A stretch of 64,000 bases of DNA from Xanthomonas euroxanthea (GTDB taxonomy: Bacteria; Pseudomonadota; Gammaproteobacteria; Xanthomonadales; Xanthomonadaceae). The DNA is taken from assembly GCF_900476395.1 (NCBI RefSeq), contig NZ_UIHB01000001.1:1331385-1395384 (forward strand), written 5' to 3'. The notes under the pieces were generated by a model that made no database searches, was not told the origin of the DNA, and saw only the letters and a list, made by a program, of their open reading frames with translations. A program made the position numbers and the translations under genes. Shown here in pieces: positions 32,961-41,684 of this stretch (positions are counted from its first letter, which is position 1; each line of letters begins with the position of its first letter).

Positions 32961-35149
32961 AGCAGGGGCTCCGCTGCGTCGGCATGCAACGCCGGGGTGC
33001 GGACGAACCGGTTGCCGCTGGCGATCAGGTGGGGCGTGCCGGTGGTGGGTTGCGCCAGGATCGCGGCGCTGTCGACGAAGCGGTTGTTGCGCAGCGCGAC
33101 ACGCTGCACGCCGTGCAGGCGCAGCGACGCATCCGCAGCGCGGCCGACCTGCGTGAAGTGCGAGTCGCTCAGCTGCAGCACCGGGCCGAAGGTGCTTTCA
33201 TCGCGGCCGCCGCGATACAGGTCCAGCACCGGCCCGGCGACACGGTGAAACTGCGACTGCCGCACCGTCACCTGTTCGACGTTGTAGGTGCCACGGTCGT
33301 CGGTCTCGGCGCGTGCGGACAGCACCCGGCCGGAGACGTCTTCGACCAGCAATCTGTCCAGCAGGATGTGGTCGGCCAGGCTGCCCTTGCCGAGCGCGAT
33401 CACATCGAAGCCGGGCTGTGCGTCCAGATGATGCAGGTGGGTGTCGCGCAGCGTGAGCTGGTACTGCGCCACGGCGGTGCCGGGGCTGGTGCGGATCACT
33501 GCGTTGCCCGGCTGTGCGGGCGCGGCGCGGCCATCGATCTCGAGCCGGGCCAGGCTGAGTGTGCCGCCGGGCGCGATCTGGAACAGCGCCGGCTGCGAAA
33601 AGCGGATCCGCGCACGCCCGTGTTGCGGGCCTTCCAGCGTCAGTGGCCGGTCCACGTCGAGGATGTCATCGACCTGGTAGCGCCCTGCATCCAGCTGCAG
33701 GCGATCGCCGGGGGCGGCGTGCGCCACGGCGTCGGTCAGGCTGGTCGGGCCCGGCCGCACGCGCGTACGGCGGCCGCTGTCGGTCACCGCCTGCGGCGCC
33801 TGCTTGGGATACCAGCTCACGCCCACCTGGTCGCGTGCGATGTAGCTCAGCGCCGGGTCGGCGCCGACGCCGGTGGCGTTGTCGGCGACCAGCAAGCCGG
33901 TGCTGGCGCGGGTCATCGTCACCTGGCGGCTGTTGACACCGCCGGGCAGGCGGGTGGATGCCAGCGGGCTTTGCAGGTTGCCGGCAAACGCAATGCCGGA
34001 CAGATCGCCCAGCACGCGCACCGGGTCGGTGGCGGCCACGATCAGGTTGCCGGCAAAGCGGCTGTTGATCGGCGCGGCGGTGCGCTCGGCATCCATGCCG
34101 GCACCGAAGAACAGCTGGTTGACGCTGACGAAGGTATTGCGCTCGATGCGCGCCTGGTCCACCTGCACGTAGCGGTTGGCGGGCGAATTGGGCACCCCGT
34201 ACATGATGCTCAGCGCCGACGAATAGCCATCCCCGGCCAGGTTTTCCAGGTAGTTGTGGCGCACGGTCTGCTTGCGGTTGATCACGCGGATGCCACCGGT
34301 GTTGGCCTTGCCATCGCCGAAGAACACGTTGCGCTCGACCAGGTTGCCATCGCCATGCCGCAGCACCAGCGCGCCGCGCGATTGCTTGAACACATTGCCG
34401 CGGTAGGTGTTGCCGCCGGACTTGTTGGAGACCACCTCCACCTCGCCGTCGCAGCCTTCGAACCAGTTGTTGTCCACCACCGAGTTGGAGGCGCTGTCGG
34501 CGTCGCTGCTGGTGCCGATGCGCAGCGTCTCGCCGCCATTGGCGCCCAGGTTGGGGCGTGGCCCGAACCAGTTGTGGTCGATGCGATGGCGATTGTCCAG
34601 GCCCTGGGTGGCGTCGCGCACCACCACCAGGGTGGGGCCGGCATTGGTCTTGCCGACCAGCTGGTTGTGGTCGAAGCGGTTGTCGCTGTCGTACAGCGCC
34701 ACCCAGTTGTCCGAATCGTTGCGGGTGGGCTTGCTGAAGCCGTCCACCACCACCCGGGTGATGCGGCTGTGGCGCGCGCGTTCCTTGCTGGAGATGCGGT
34801 ACGACAGCACCGCATCGCCCGGGCCGTGGCCGTCGCGGAACACCAGGTCCGACACCACCAGGTAGGTGCCGGCCATGCGCAGGTCGGAGGTGCCACTGAT
34901 GATCACCTTGCCGGGCGTCTGCGCGGTGAGGGTGATCGGCTGCTCGGCGGTGCCTTGCCCGCGCAGCACGATGGCGAAATCCCGCCACTGCCCATCGGCC
35001 AGCACGATGCGATCGCCGGCACGCAGCGCGGCCGCTGCCACGGCGTATTCGCTCTGGTCGTGCACCAGGTACGAGGTGGCTTGGGCCGAGCCGATCCAGG
35101 CGGGCGCGCACAGCAGCAACAGGCAGGCAAGGGAAACGGGGGATCGCAT
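32957..35149 (-). CDS. Polysaccharide lyase family 6 alginate (mannuronate) lyase, two-domain, exported
   Basis: The 730-residue protein starts MRSPVSLACLLLLCAPAWIG at 35149, supported by CAGGAG; a frame to 35215 exists but lacks a signal peptide. The N-terminal parallel beta-helix shows the chondroitinase-B/PL6 fold: FRDGHGPGD, DNWVALYDSDN, HRIDHNWFGPRPNLGANGGE and the active site VVSNKSGGNTYRGN with Lys243 and LRHGDGNLVERNVF with Arg264. The 21-residue spacing equals that of the Lys/Arg pair in known PL6 enzymes. The second half, from about residue 480, forms another beta-helix (GDRLQLDAGRYQVDD), as in the two-domain alginate lyases. It is the first gene of the five-gene operon and probably an outer-acting endo- or exolyase. 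Confidence 0.93.
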   Translation of the reverse strand: MRSPVSLACLLLLCAPAWIGSAQATSYLVHDQSEYAVAAAALRAGDRIVLADGQWRDFAIVLRGQGTAEQPITLTAQTPGKVIISGTSDLRMAGTYLVVSDLVFRDGHGPGDAVLSYRISSKERARHSRITRVVVDGFSKPTRNDSDNWVALYDSDNRFDHNQLVGKTNAGPTLVVVRDATQGLDNRHRIDHNWFGPRPNLGANGGETLRIGTSSDADSASNSVVDNNWFEGCDGEVEVVSNKSGGNTYRGNVFKQSRGALVLRHGDGNLVERNVFFGDGKANTGGIRVINRKQTVRHNYLENLAGDGYSSALSIMYGVPNSPANRYVQVDQARIERNTFVSVNQLFFGAGMDAERTAAPINSRFAGNLIVAATDPVRVLGDLSGIAFAGNLQSPLASTRLPGGVNSRQVTMTRASTGLLVADNATGVGADPALSYIARDQVGVSWYPKQAPQAVTDSGRRTRVRPGPTSLTDAVAHAAPGDRLQLDAGRYQVDDILDVDRPLTLEGPQHGRARIRFSQPALFQIAPGGTLSLARLEIDGRAAPAQPGNAVIRTSPGTAVAQYQLTLRDTHLHHLDAQPGFDVIALGKGSLADHILLDRLLVEDVSGRVLSARAETDDRGTYNVEQVTVRQSQFHRVAGPVLDLYRGGRDESTFGPVLQLSDSHFTQVGRAADASLRLHGVQRVALRNNRFVDSAAILAQPTTGTPHLIASGNRFVRTPALHADAAEPLL

Positions 35150-35411
35150 CGGGATGCTCCTGGACGCTGGCGCGTCGGTGATGGCCGAGGGTAACAGTGC
35201 AGGCTGGATCGTCAACCAAAAGAGTAGTCCAGTTGGTCGCTATTGAAGCTCGGGAAACGCCGGATGTCATGCTGCGTACGCACAAAAATGGCCTTGAAAT
35301 TGGCCTAGATAGGTGGCTCTCTCGGTAAATCAAAGAAATGATTGACTTGCCGTGTATCCCCGTGGAATCTCCATCGCGCTCGGTTTCGAGCATCCTTTGG
35401 GAGGAGGAATT
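35150..35411. promoter_or_regulatory. Divergent regulatory region of the alginate locus, with a candidate operator
   Basis: These 262 bp lie between the divergent PL6 operon and the TonB-receptor gene and should hold both promoters. An inverted repeat ACCAA-N13-TTGGT spans 35215-35237, and the motif TAGTCCAGTT at 35225 recurs as TAGTCCAATT at 35428 just inside the receptor gene. Either could bind the GntR-type regulator encoded at 38381. TTGACT at 35342 could be a -35 element, but its -10 is poor. These are weak signals. Confidence 0.3.
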
Positions 35412-38297
35412 GTGCGATACACAGAATTAGTCCAATTACGTATACCAGTTAGTCGGACCGTCTTGGCGCAGGCACTGCTGGGCGCTGTTGCGCTGGCCGG
35501 CACACACGTGGCCATGGCCCAGCAGACCGATGCTGCCCAGTCGCCGCCGCAGCAGGCGCCCACCACGCTGGACCAGGTCAAGGTCACCGGCATCCGCAGT
35601 TCGATCCAGTCGTCCATCGACAGCAAGCGCGAGCAGACGGTGGTGGCCGACGTGCTGTCGGCCGAGGACATCGGCGATCTGCCGGCGCTGTCGATCGGCG
35701 AGGCGATCGAGACCATCACCGGAGCGGCCACGCACCGCGAAAAGGGCGGCGCGTCGGAGATTTCCATCCGTGGCCTGGGGCCGTTCCTGGGCTCGGCCAC
35801 CTTCAACGGGCGCGAGGCCAGCAACGGCAGCGGCGACCGTTCGGTGAACTTCAACCAGTTCCCCTCCGAACTCATCAACACCGTGGCGATCTACAAGACC
35901 CAGCGCGCCGATTTCGTCGAAGGCGGCATCGCCGGCACGGTCAACATGCAGACCGTGCGGCCGCTGGAATTCGGCAAGCGCCGCGTGCAGCTGGACGGGC
36001 GGGCGACCTATGCCGACGGCGACAGCAAGCTGCGCGACGCCGACGGCGTGGGCTGGCGCGGCACCGTCAGCTACCTGGACCAATTCGACCTGCGCGGGGC
36101 CGGCAAGCTCGGGGTCTCGCTCGGCCTGCAGCGGCTGGAAGGCACCAACCCGGAAGAGGTGATGAGCAGCAGCTCCACCTGGACGGCCTGCAACGCCAAC
36201 GAGGTGGTGGGCGCCAGCCGCAACTGCACCGCCGTGACCCCGGCGCAGGTGCAGGCGGGCACGCCGTACTACCTGGCGCCCGGCAGTCGCGTGTACCGCC
36301 AGATCAGCGAACACGATCAACGCGATGCCGCCTTCGCGGCGCTGCAATGGCGGCCGTTCGACGGCCTGGACGTGGCCCTGGATTACCAGGACTCGCAGCG
36401 CACCGTCACCGAAGACCGCGCCGAGCTCAATTTCTCCGAGACCTTGCGCAACCTCAACAACCGCCAGGTGGGCGACAACGGCGCCTTGCTAGGCCATACC
36501 GGCAGCAGCACGGTCGAATCCTCCACCGACTACAAGGTGCGCGACGAGCAGTACCGCGGTGGCGGGCTGCGCGTGGAATGGCGCCCGAACGCGGCCTGGA
36601 TGCTGTCCACCGACCTGTCGTATTCGCGCACCGAGCGCAGCGAGATCGACCGCATGATGCGGCTGCGCTCCAATGCCACCGACATCAACGGCAACCGCGT
36701 GCCCGGGATCAACGGGCAGCGCGTGGACTACACCTATACCTATGCCGGCGATGTGCCGGGGATCGTGGTCGATCCTGCGTTCGACCTGAACAACCCGGAC
36801 AATTTCAGCGCGGCCGCGCGTGCGCGCCGCGACGAGTTGCGCCGCGAGCACACCATCCGGGCCTGGCGCTTCGATGGCGCCTTCACCCCGGAAAGCGGGC
36901 TGCTTACCTCCATCAAGGGTGGCGTGCGCCTGTCCGAGGCGACCTACCGCGACCTGGACGACCGCGTCGAGCGCAACGTCACCGATGCGGCCACGATCCG
37001 CGCCGCCAACCTGGCCTGCCGGCAACCGTTCCCGCAGGAGGATTTCCTCTCCGGCGCCAGCGGCAACACCATCCAGCAATGGGCCACCTTCGACAGCCGC
37101 TGTCTGTTCGGCGCCATTACCGGCGTGGACGACACCGGCCGCAATGCCGACCCGCGCGGCACCGCCGACGCCGACGTGGAAGAAAAGACCCGCGCGTTGT
37201 ACGTGATGGGCGAATTTGCCAGCACGCTGTTCGGGTTGCCGCTGGATGGCAACCTGGGCGTGCGCTGGGTGCGCACCGATGTGAGCTCGGTGGGATTGCG
37301 CGGCGAGCTGGACGTCATCGACAACCCCGACGGCACCATCCAGCTGGTGGAAACCGGACGCTTCGCCGCGCAGACGGTGCGCGCGTCCAACCGCGTGTTC
37401 CTGCCCAGCTTCAACGCCAACATCGGCCTGACCGACCAGACCCAGCTGCGCTTCGGGCTGTACCGGGCCATGGCCCGCCCGGATCTGGTGGCGCTGTCTG
37501 CCGGGCGCACCTTCATCCTGGAACCGGGGACCGAATTCACGACCGTCGGCGAGGCGATCGGCAGCATCACCGCCACCGGCAACCCGCGCACGCGGCCGCT
37601 GCTGTCGTCCAATGCAGACGTGTCGCTGGAGTGGTACCCCAATGCCGATTCCCTGCTCAGCGCCGCGGTCTACTACAAGCAGTTCACCGGGGGCGCGGTG
37701 CCCACGGTGGTGGACGAACGCTTCGTCATCGACGGCACGTCGGTGGTGGTGCCGGTGGTGCAGGACGTCACCACCCGGCAGAAAAGCGATCTCACCGGGC
37801 TGGAGCTGACCGGCACCCACCGCTTCTCCTACCTGCCGGCGCCATTCGACGGCCTGGGCGTCAAGCTGAGCTACAACTACGCCGATTCCAACTACAAGAC
37901 CCAGGATCTGCGCCTGGGCGACCAGGTCGATCCGGCGACCGGGCTGGTGAGCGGCGGCATCGTCGCGCCGGCCAACATCTTCGGCCTGTCGCGGCACGTG
38001 TTCTCCGGCCAGCTGTATTACGCCATCGGCGCGGTCGACCTGCAGGCCATCTACAAGTACCGCTCGGAGTATTTCCAGAAGTTCGTCGGTGCCCCGGCGC
38101 AGAACCGCTACGTGCGCGACAGTGGCACCCTGGACCTGCGTGCCAGCTACCGTTTCAATGCGCAGCTGTCGGTGTCGCTGGAGGCGTCCAACCTGACCAA
38201 CGAGCCACGGATCTCCGACATGCCGGTGCCCGGCAGCTTCCGTGAGTACAACACCTACGGGCGACGCTATTATTTGGGGGTGCGCTACCGGTTCTAG
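35412..38297 (+). CDS. TonB-dependent outer-membrane receptor of the alginate locus
   Basis: The 961-residue protein starts at GTG 35412, preceded by GGGAGGAGG; an earlier in-frame GTG at 35352 is less likely. The signal peptide (RTVLAQALLGAVALAGTHVA) ends near AMAQQ. The plug domain has TLDQVKVTGIRSSIQSSID, VVADVLSAEDIGDLPALSIG and EISIRGLGPFLGSATFNGRE. The barrel follows and ends RYYLGVRYRF, with the terminal aromatic needed for membrane assembly. The sequence matches the TBDR type linked to carbohydrate-utilisation loci in xanthomonads. Divergence from the lyase operon and the downstream GntR gene make import of alginate oligomers the best-supported role. The energising TonB-ExbBD is not in the window. 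Confidence 0.93.
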   Translation: MRYTELVQLRIPVSRTVLAQALLGAVALAGTHVAMAQQTDAAQSPPQQAPTTLDQVKVTGIRSSIQSSIDSKREQTVVADVLSAEDIGDLPALSIGEAIETITGAATHREKGGASEISIRGLGPFLGSATFNGREASNGSGDRSVNFNQFPSELINTVAIYKTQRADFVEGGIAGTVNMQTVRPLEFGKRRVQLDGRATYADGDSKLRDADGVGWRGTVSYLDQFDLRGAGKLGVSLGLQRLEGTNPEEVMSSSSTWTACNANEVVGASRNCTAVTPAQVQAGTPYYLAPGSRVYRQISEHDQRDAAFAALQWRPFDGLDVALDYQDSQRTVTEDRAELNFSETLRNLNNRQVGDNGALLGHTGSSTVESSTDYKVRDEQYRGGGLRVEWRPNAAWMLSTDLSYSRTERSEIDRMMRLRSNATDINGNRVPGINGQRVDYTYTYAGDVPGIVVDPAFDLNNPDNFSAAARARRDELRREHTIRAWRFDGAFTPESGLLTSIKGGVRLSEATYRDLDDRVERNVTDAATIRAANLACRQPFPQEDFLSGASGNTIQQWATFDSRCLFGAITGVDDTGRNADPRGTADADVEEKTRALYVMGEFASTLFGLPLDGNLGVRWVRTDVSSVGLRGELDVIDNPDGTIQLVETGRFAAQTVRASNRVFLPSFNANIGLTDQTQLRFGLYRAMARPDLVALSAGRTFILEPGTEFTTVGEAIGSITATGNPRTRPLLSSNADVSLEWYPNADSLLSAAVYYKQFTGGAVPTVVDERFVIDGTSVVVPVVQDVTTRQKSDLTGLELTGTHRFSYLPAPFDGLGVKLSYNYADSNYKTQDLRLGDQVDPATGLVSGGIVAPANIFGLSRHVFSGQLYYAIGAVDLQAIYKYRSEYFQKFVGAPAQNRYVRDSGTLDLRASYRFNAQLSVSLEASNLTNEPRISDMPVPGSFREYNTYGRRYYLGVRYRF

Positions 38298-38380
38298 CGT
38301 CGCCACCGGCGCGGTTTCCGCCGCGCCACCTGTCCGGCACCCGCGTGCCGGGCCGATCACCTTGAGGGTTTGAGTCGCCG

Positions 38381-39124
38381 ATGTCCGAAAACCGCCTGTA
38401 CCACTCCGTTGCCGCCAAGATCCGCGCGCTGATCGACACGGGCGAATTCCCGGTCGGCTCGCGCCTGCCGGGCGAACGCGAGTTGGCCGAGCGCTTCGGC
38501 GTCAGCCGCGTGACCGTGCGCGAGGCCGAGATCGCCCTGGAGGCGCAGGGCCGCATCGTGATCAAGATCGGCTCGGGCGTGTACGTCAAGCCACGCCTGG
38601 CCTCGGACGAAGGCGCCTTGCCGGATGTCAGCGCGTTCGAGCTGACCGCCGCGCGCGCGGTGATCGAGGCGGAAGCGGCCGCGTTGGCGGCCAGCCACAT
38701 CACCGATGCGGAACTGGATGAATTGAATGGCATGATCCAGGCGCTGTCGGCGCCTGGGCTCAGCGATGCGGCCGCCGCCGACTACGACCGCGCCTTCCAT
38801 CTGGCGATCGCGCGGATCAGCGGCAACCCGGTGGTGGCGCACTGCGTGCAGCTGATCTGGCGCATGCGCAACGAGTTGCCGCGCGTGCGCGAGGTGTACG
38901 CGCGGGTCTGCCACGACGACGGCGCCACCCGTGTGGACGAGCACACCGCCATCCTGCAGGCCCTGCAGCAACGCGACCCGATGGCGGCACGCACGGCCAT
39001 GCGCAACCACTTCCAGCGCTTGTTCGAATCCATGCTGGAAGCGACCGAGAACGATGCCCTGGCGGAGATCCGCCGCCGCACCCAGCAGGACCGCGCGCAT
39101 TTTCTGGCGGCCACGCGCACCTGA
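38381..39124 (+). CDS. GntR-family regulator, FadR/FCD type
   Basis: The 247-residue protein starts MSENRLYHSVAAKIRALIDT. A winged helix occupies residues 8-70 (GSRLPGERELAERFGVSRVT, VREAEIALEAQGRI, GSGVYVKPR). The C-terminal all-helical FCD ligand domain has ARAVIEAEAAALAASHITD, DYDRAFHLAIARISGNPV and HTAILQALQQRDP; its Asp/His residues typically bind a metal and a carboxylate ligand. This regulator type often responds to uronates. It is 83 bp downstream of the receptor gene on the same strand and is the natural candidate to control the alginate locus. The operator is not established. Confidence 0.9.
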   Translation: MSENRLYHSVAAKIRALIDTGEFPVGSRLPGERELAERFGVSRVTVREAEIALEAQGRIVIKIGSGVYVKPRLASDEGALPDVSAFELTAARAVIEAEAAALAASHITDAELDELNGMIQALSAPGLSDAAAADYDRAFHLAIARISGNPVVAHCVQLIWRMRNELPRVREVYARVCHDDGATRVDEHTAILQALQQRDPMAARTAMRNHFQRLFESMLEATENDALAEIRRRTQQDRAHFLAATRT

Positions 39125-39330
39125 GTGCATCGCATGGTCGGTTGGGCGCAATGCGTCGACCGCCAGCGGCACTTTTGTGCCGCCGACACTGGATTCTGCG
39201 AAAGACCCATCCTCCAATCAGCTGGACGCGCCGTCTGTCCTGTTCGGCACCACCGACGCGCGGCTGACCGGGTTGTTGCGCCTGCGGTTGCCGCAGACGC
39301 TGCAGCGATGACACGCTGCCGGCGCGTCCG

Positions 39331-39358
39331 CCCTCAGGCAGATGGCTCTACCTGAGGG
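39331..39358. terminator. Hairpin between convergent genes
   Basis: CCCTCAGG at 39331-39338 pairs with CCTGAGGG at 39351-39358 across a 12-base loop. It is between the convergent GntR and molybdoenzyme genes and could end both transcripts; no T tract follows. Confidence 0.35.
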
Positions 39359-39386
39359 GCGCGCGCGGGCACCTGCAGTGCAGGCC

Positions 39387-41684
39387 TCAGTCCGCCATCA
39401 CCTTGTCCGGCGTCATCGGGGTACTGCGGATGCGCTTGCCGGTGGCATGGAAGATCGCATTGCAGATCGCCGCCGAGACGCCGACCAGGCCGATCTCGCC
39501 CACGCCCTTGGCACCGAGGCTGCTGACGATGCGGTCGTCCTCGTCGGCGAAGATCACATCGATGTCGTGGATGTCGGCATTGGCCGAGACGTGATACATC
39601 GCAAAATCGTGATTCATGAAACGGCCGAAGCGGTGATCGGACTGGGTGTGTTCGTGCAGCGCCTGGCCGATGCCCCAGACCACGCCGCCGACGATCTGGC
39701 TGCGCGCGGTGATCGGGTTGAGGATGCGCCCGGCCGCCACGGCGCTGACCACGCGGGTGACCCGCACCGTGCCGAGCTCCTCGTCCACCCGTACTTCCAC
39801 GAACACCGCGCCATGGGTGGCACGGGTGTAGTTGCGTTGCTTGAGCACATTGGGCAGCAGCAGGAACTTGTCTTCGATCTGTTCCAGCTGGGAAGCACGC
39901 AATACCTCGGTCAGGGCGATGGTGGTGCCGGCGTCGGCGCGCAACGCCAGCGTGCCATCGGCAAAGACCACCTCGTCCAGCTTGGCCTTGGTGAAGCGCG
40001 AATTCGGTAACGCCTGCGCCAGCCGCAGCAGCCGCGCGCGCAATTTGCCGCACACGCCATCCACCGCCGAGCCCACCGTGGTCACGTGCGAGGAGCCGCC
40101 TTCGATCGGTGCCACCGGCAGCGTCGAATCGCCCAGCTGGAAGGTGACCTGTTCCAGCGGAAGGCCCAGTGCTTCGGCCGCGATCATCGCCATCACCGTA
40201 TAGGTGCCGGTACCGATATCGCTGGCTGCGCTGCTCACCACCAGCCGGCCATCGGCGTGCAGCACCGCGTGCGCGCGCGCAAACATCTGCATCGCATCCC
40301 ATTGCCCGGTGGCCATGCCCCAGCCCACCCATTCGTTGCCTTCCTTGCGTGCGCGCGGCTGCAACGGGCGCTGCGCCCAGCCGAAGCGCTCGGCGCCTTG
40401 CTGGTAGCACGCGCGCAGTGCCTTGGTGGAGTAGGGCTTGTCGTCGGCCGGGTTGACCTCGGCGTAGTTCTTCAGGCGCAGCGCCAGCGGATCCATGCCC
40501 AATTCATAGGACAGCTCGTCCATTGCCACTTCCAGCGCATGCACGCCGTGTGCGGCGCCGGGGGCGCGCATGTCCATCGGGCTGAACTGGTCCAGGCTCA
40601 CCAGGTTGTAGCCCAGATGCACGTTGTCGCAGGCATACAGCTGCCCGCTCCAGTTGACCACCACCTCGACGTAATCCTCGATCCGCGAGGTCTCGGCGAT
40701 GGCCTCGTGCCAGATCGCCTGCAGGCGGCCATCGCGGTCGGCACCGAGCTTGAGCCGCTGCAGCGTCTCCGGGCGATGGCCGAAGGTGAACATCTGTTGC
40801 CGCGTCAGTACCACGCGTACCGAGCGGTCCAGCAGGATCGAGGCCATCACCGCCAGCGGCAACTGGTACTGCGGGCGCAACCCGGAGCCGAAGGCGCCGC
40901 CCACGTACGGATTGCGCACGGTGACCTTGCGCTTGCTCAGGCCGAACACATGCGAGACATACCAGCGGCTGTTCTGCGAGCCCTGGGTCTTGTCGTAGAT
41001 GGTGAAGTGGCCATCGGCGTCGCGGATCACCGTGGAGGCGAACAGCTCCATCGGATTGTGGTGCTCCACGCCGCTGTAATAGTCGGCCTGCACCTGGACG
41101 GCGGCATTGGCGAAGGCGCTGTCCGGCTCGCCCTTGTCCTTGGGGGGCGGCGAGAAACCGGCCTTCATGGCCTTGGGCTTGTGCGCACGGTCCAGGTTGG
41201 TCATCAGGTTGGTGTCGTGCGGGTCCTGCAGCAGTTCCACTTCCACCAGATGCGCTGCATGGCGCGCCGCTTCGAAGGTGTCGGCCACCACCAGCGCGAT
41301 CGGCTGGCCGCTGTACAGGATTTTGTTGTCGTACAAGGGGCGGAACGGCGAACCGGCCGGTGCGGTCATGTCCTTGTAGAACACGTCCATGCCGCGCATA
41401 TGCGGGCGGTTTTCATGGGTGACGATCTCCAGCACGCCGGGTACCGCACGCGCGGCGTCGAGATGGAAGGCGACGATCTCGCCCTTGGCGATGCTGCTGT
41501 TGACCACCACGCCATAGGCCAGGTCGGGCACCGGCCATTCTGCGGCATAGCGCGCCTGGCCGGTGACCTTGGCGCGCCCGTCGATGCGGGTGACGCCGGT
41601 GCCGGTGGGGCGATAGCCGGTGCCGTTGTCGGCAACCGGCGGGCTCAGGTCGTTGTCGGGTGCATCGGTGCTGCGTGCGTTCAT
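39387..41684 (-). CDS. paoC: Molybdopterin-binding large subunit of aldehyde oxidoreductase (PaoC-like)
   Basis: The 765-residue catalytic subunit belongs to the xanthine oxidase family. It binds the molybdenum-cytosine-dinucleotide cofactor and oxidises aldehydes. Seen: GTGVTRIDGRAKVTGQARYA at the N-terminus, YSGQPIALVVADT, NPYVGGAFGSGL, MRAPGAAHGVHALEVAMDEL and EGGSSHVTTVGSAVDG. The catalytic Glu730 is in GAKGVGEIGLVGVS near the end. The ATG overlaps the stop of the FAD-subunit gene. The order large, FAD and FeS subunit from right to left with overlapping genes matches Pao-type enzymes. The natural aldehyde is unknown; detoxification of aromatic aldehydes is known for the E. coli relative. 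Confidence 0.9.
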   Translation of the reverse strand: MNARSTDAPDNDLSPPVADNGTGYRPTGTGVTRIDGRAKVTGQARYAAEWPVPDLAYGVVVNSSIAKGEIVAFHLDAARAVPGVLEIVTHENRPHMRGMDVFYKDMTAPAGSPFRPLYDNKILYSGQPIALVVADTFEAARHAAHLVEVELLQDPHDTNLMTNLDRAHKPKAMKAGFSPPPKDKGEPDSAFANAAVQVQADYYSGVEHHNPMELFASTVIRDADGHFTIYDKTQGSQNSRWYVSHVFGLSKRKVTVRNPYVGGAFGSGLRPQYQLPLAVMASILLDRSVRVVLTRQQMFTFGHRPETLQRLKLGADRDGRLQAIWHEAIAETSRIEDYVEVVVNWSGQLYACDNVHLGYNLVSLDQFSPMDMRAPGAAHGVHALEVAMDELSYELGMDPLALRLKNYAEVNPADDKPYSTKALRACYQQGAERFGWAQRPLQPRARKEGNEWVGWGMATGQWDAMQMFARAHAVLHADGRLVVSSAASDIGTGTYTVMAMIAAEALGLPLEQVTFQLGDSTLPVAPIEGGSSHVTTVGSAVDGVCGKLRARLLRLAQALPNSRFTKAKLDEVVFADGTLALRADAGTTIALTEVLRASQLEQIEDKFLLLPNVLKQRNYTRATHGAVFVEVRVDEELGTVRVTRVVSAVAAGRILNPITARSQIVGGVVWGIGQALHEHTQSDHRFGRFMNHDFAMYHVSANADIHDIDVIFADEDDRIVSSLGAKGVGEIGLVGVSAAICNAIFHATGKRIRSTPMTPDKVMAD

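Noticed and set aside
35342-35370. Sigma-70 promoter for the TonB-receptor gene
   Set aside because: TTGACT is a good -35, but the hexamer at the right spacing matches TATAAT at only two positions.
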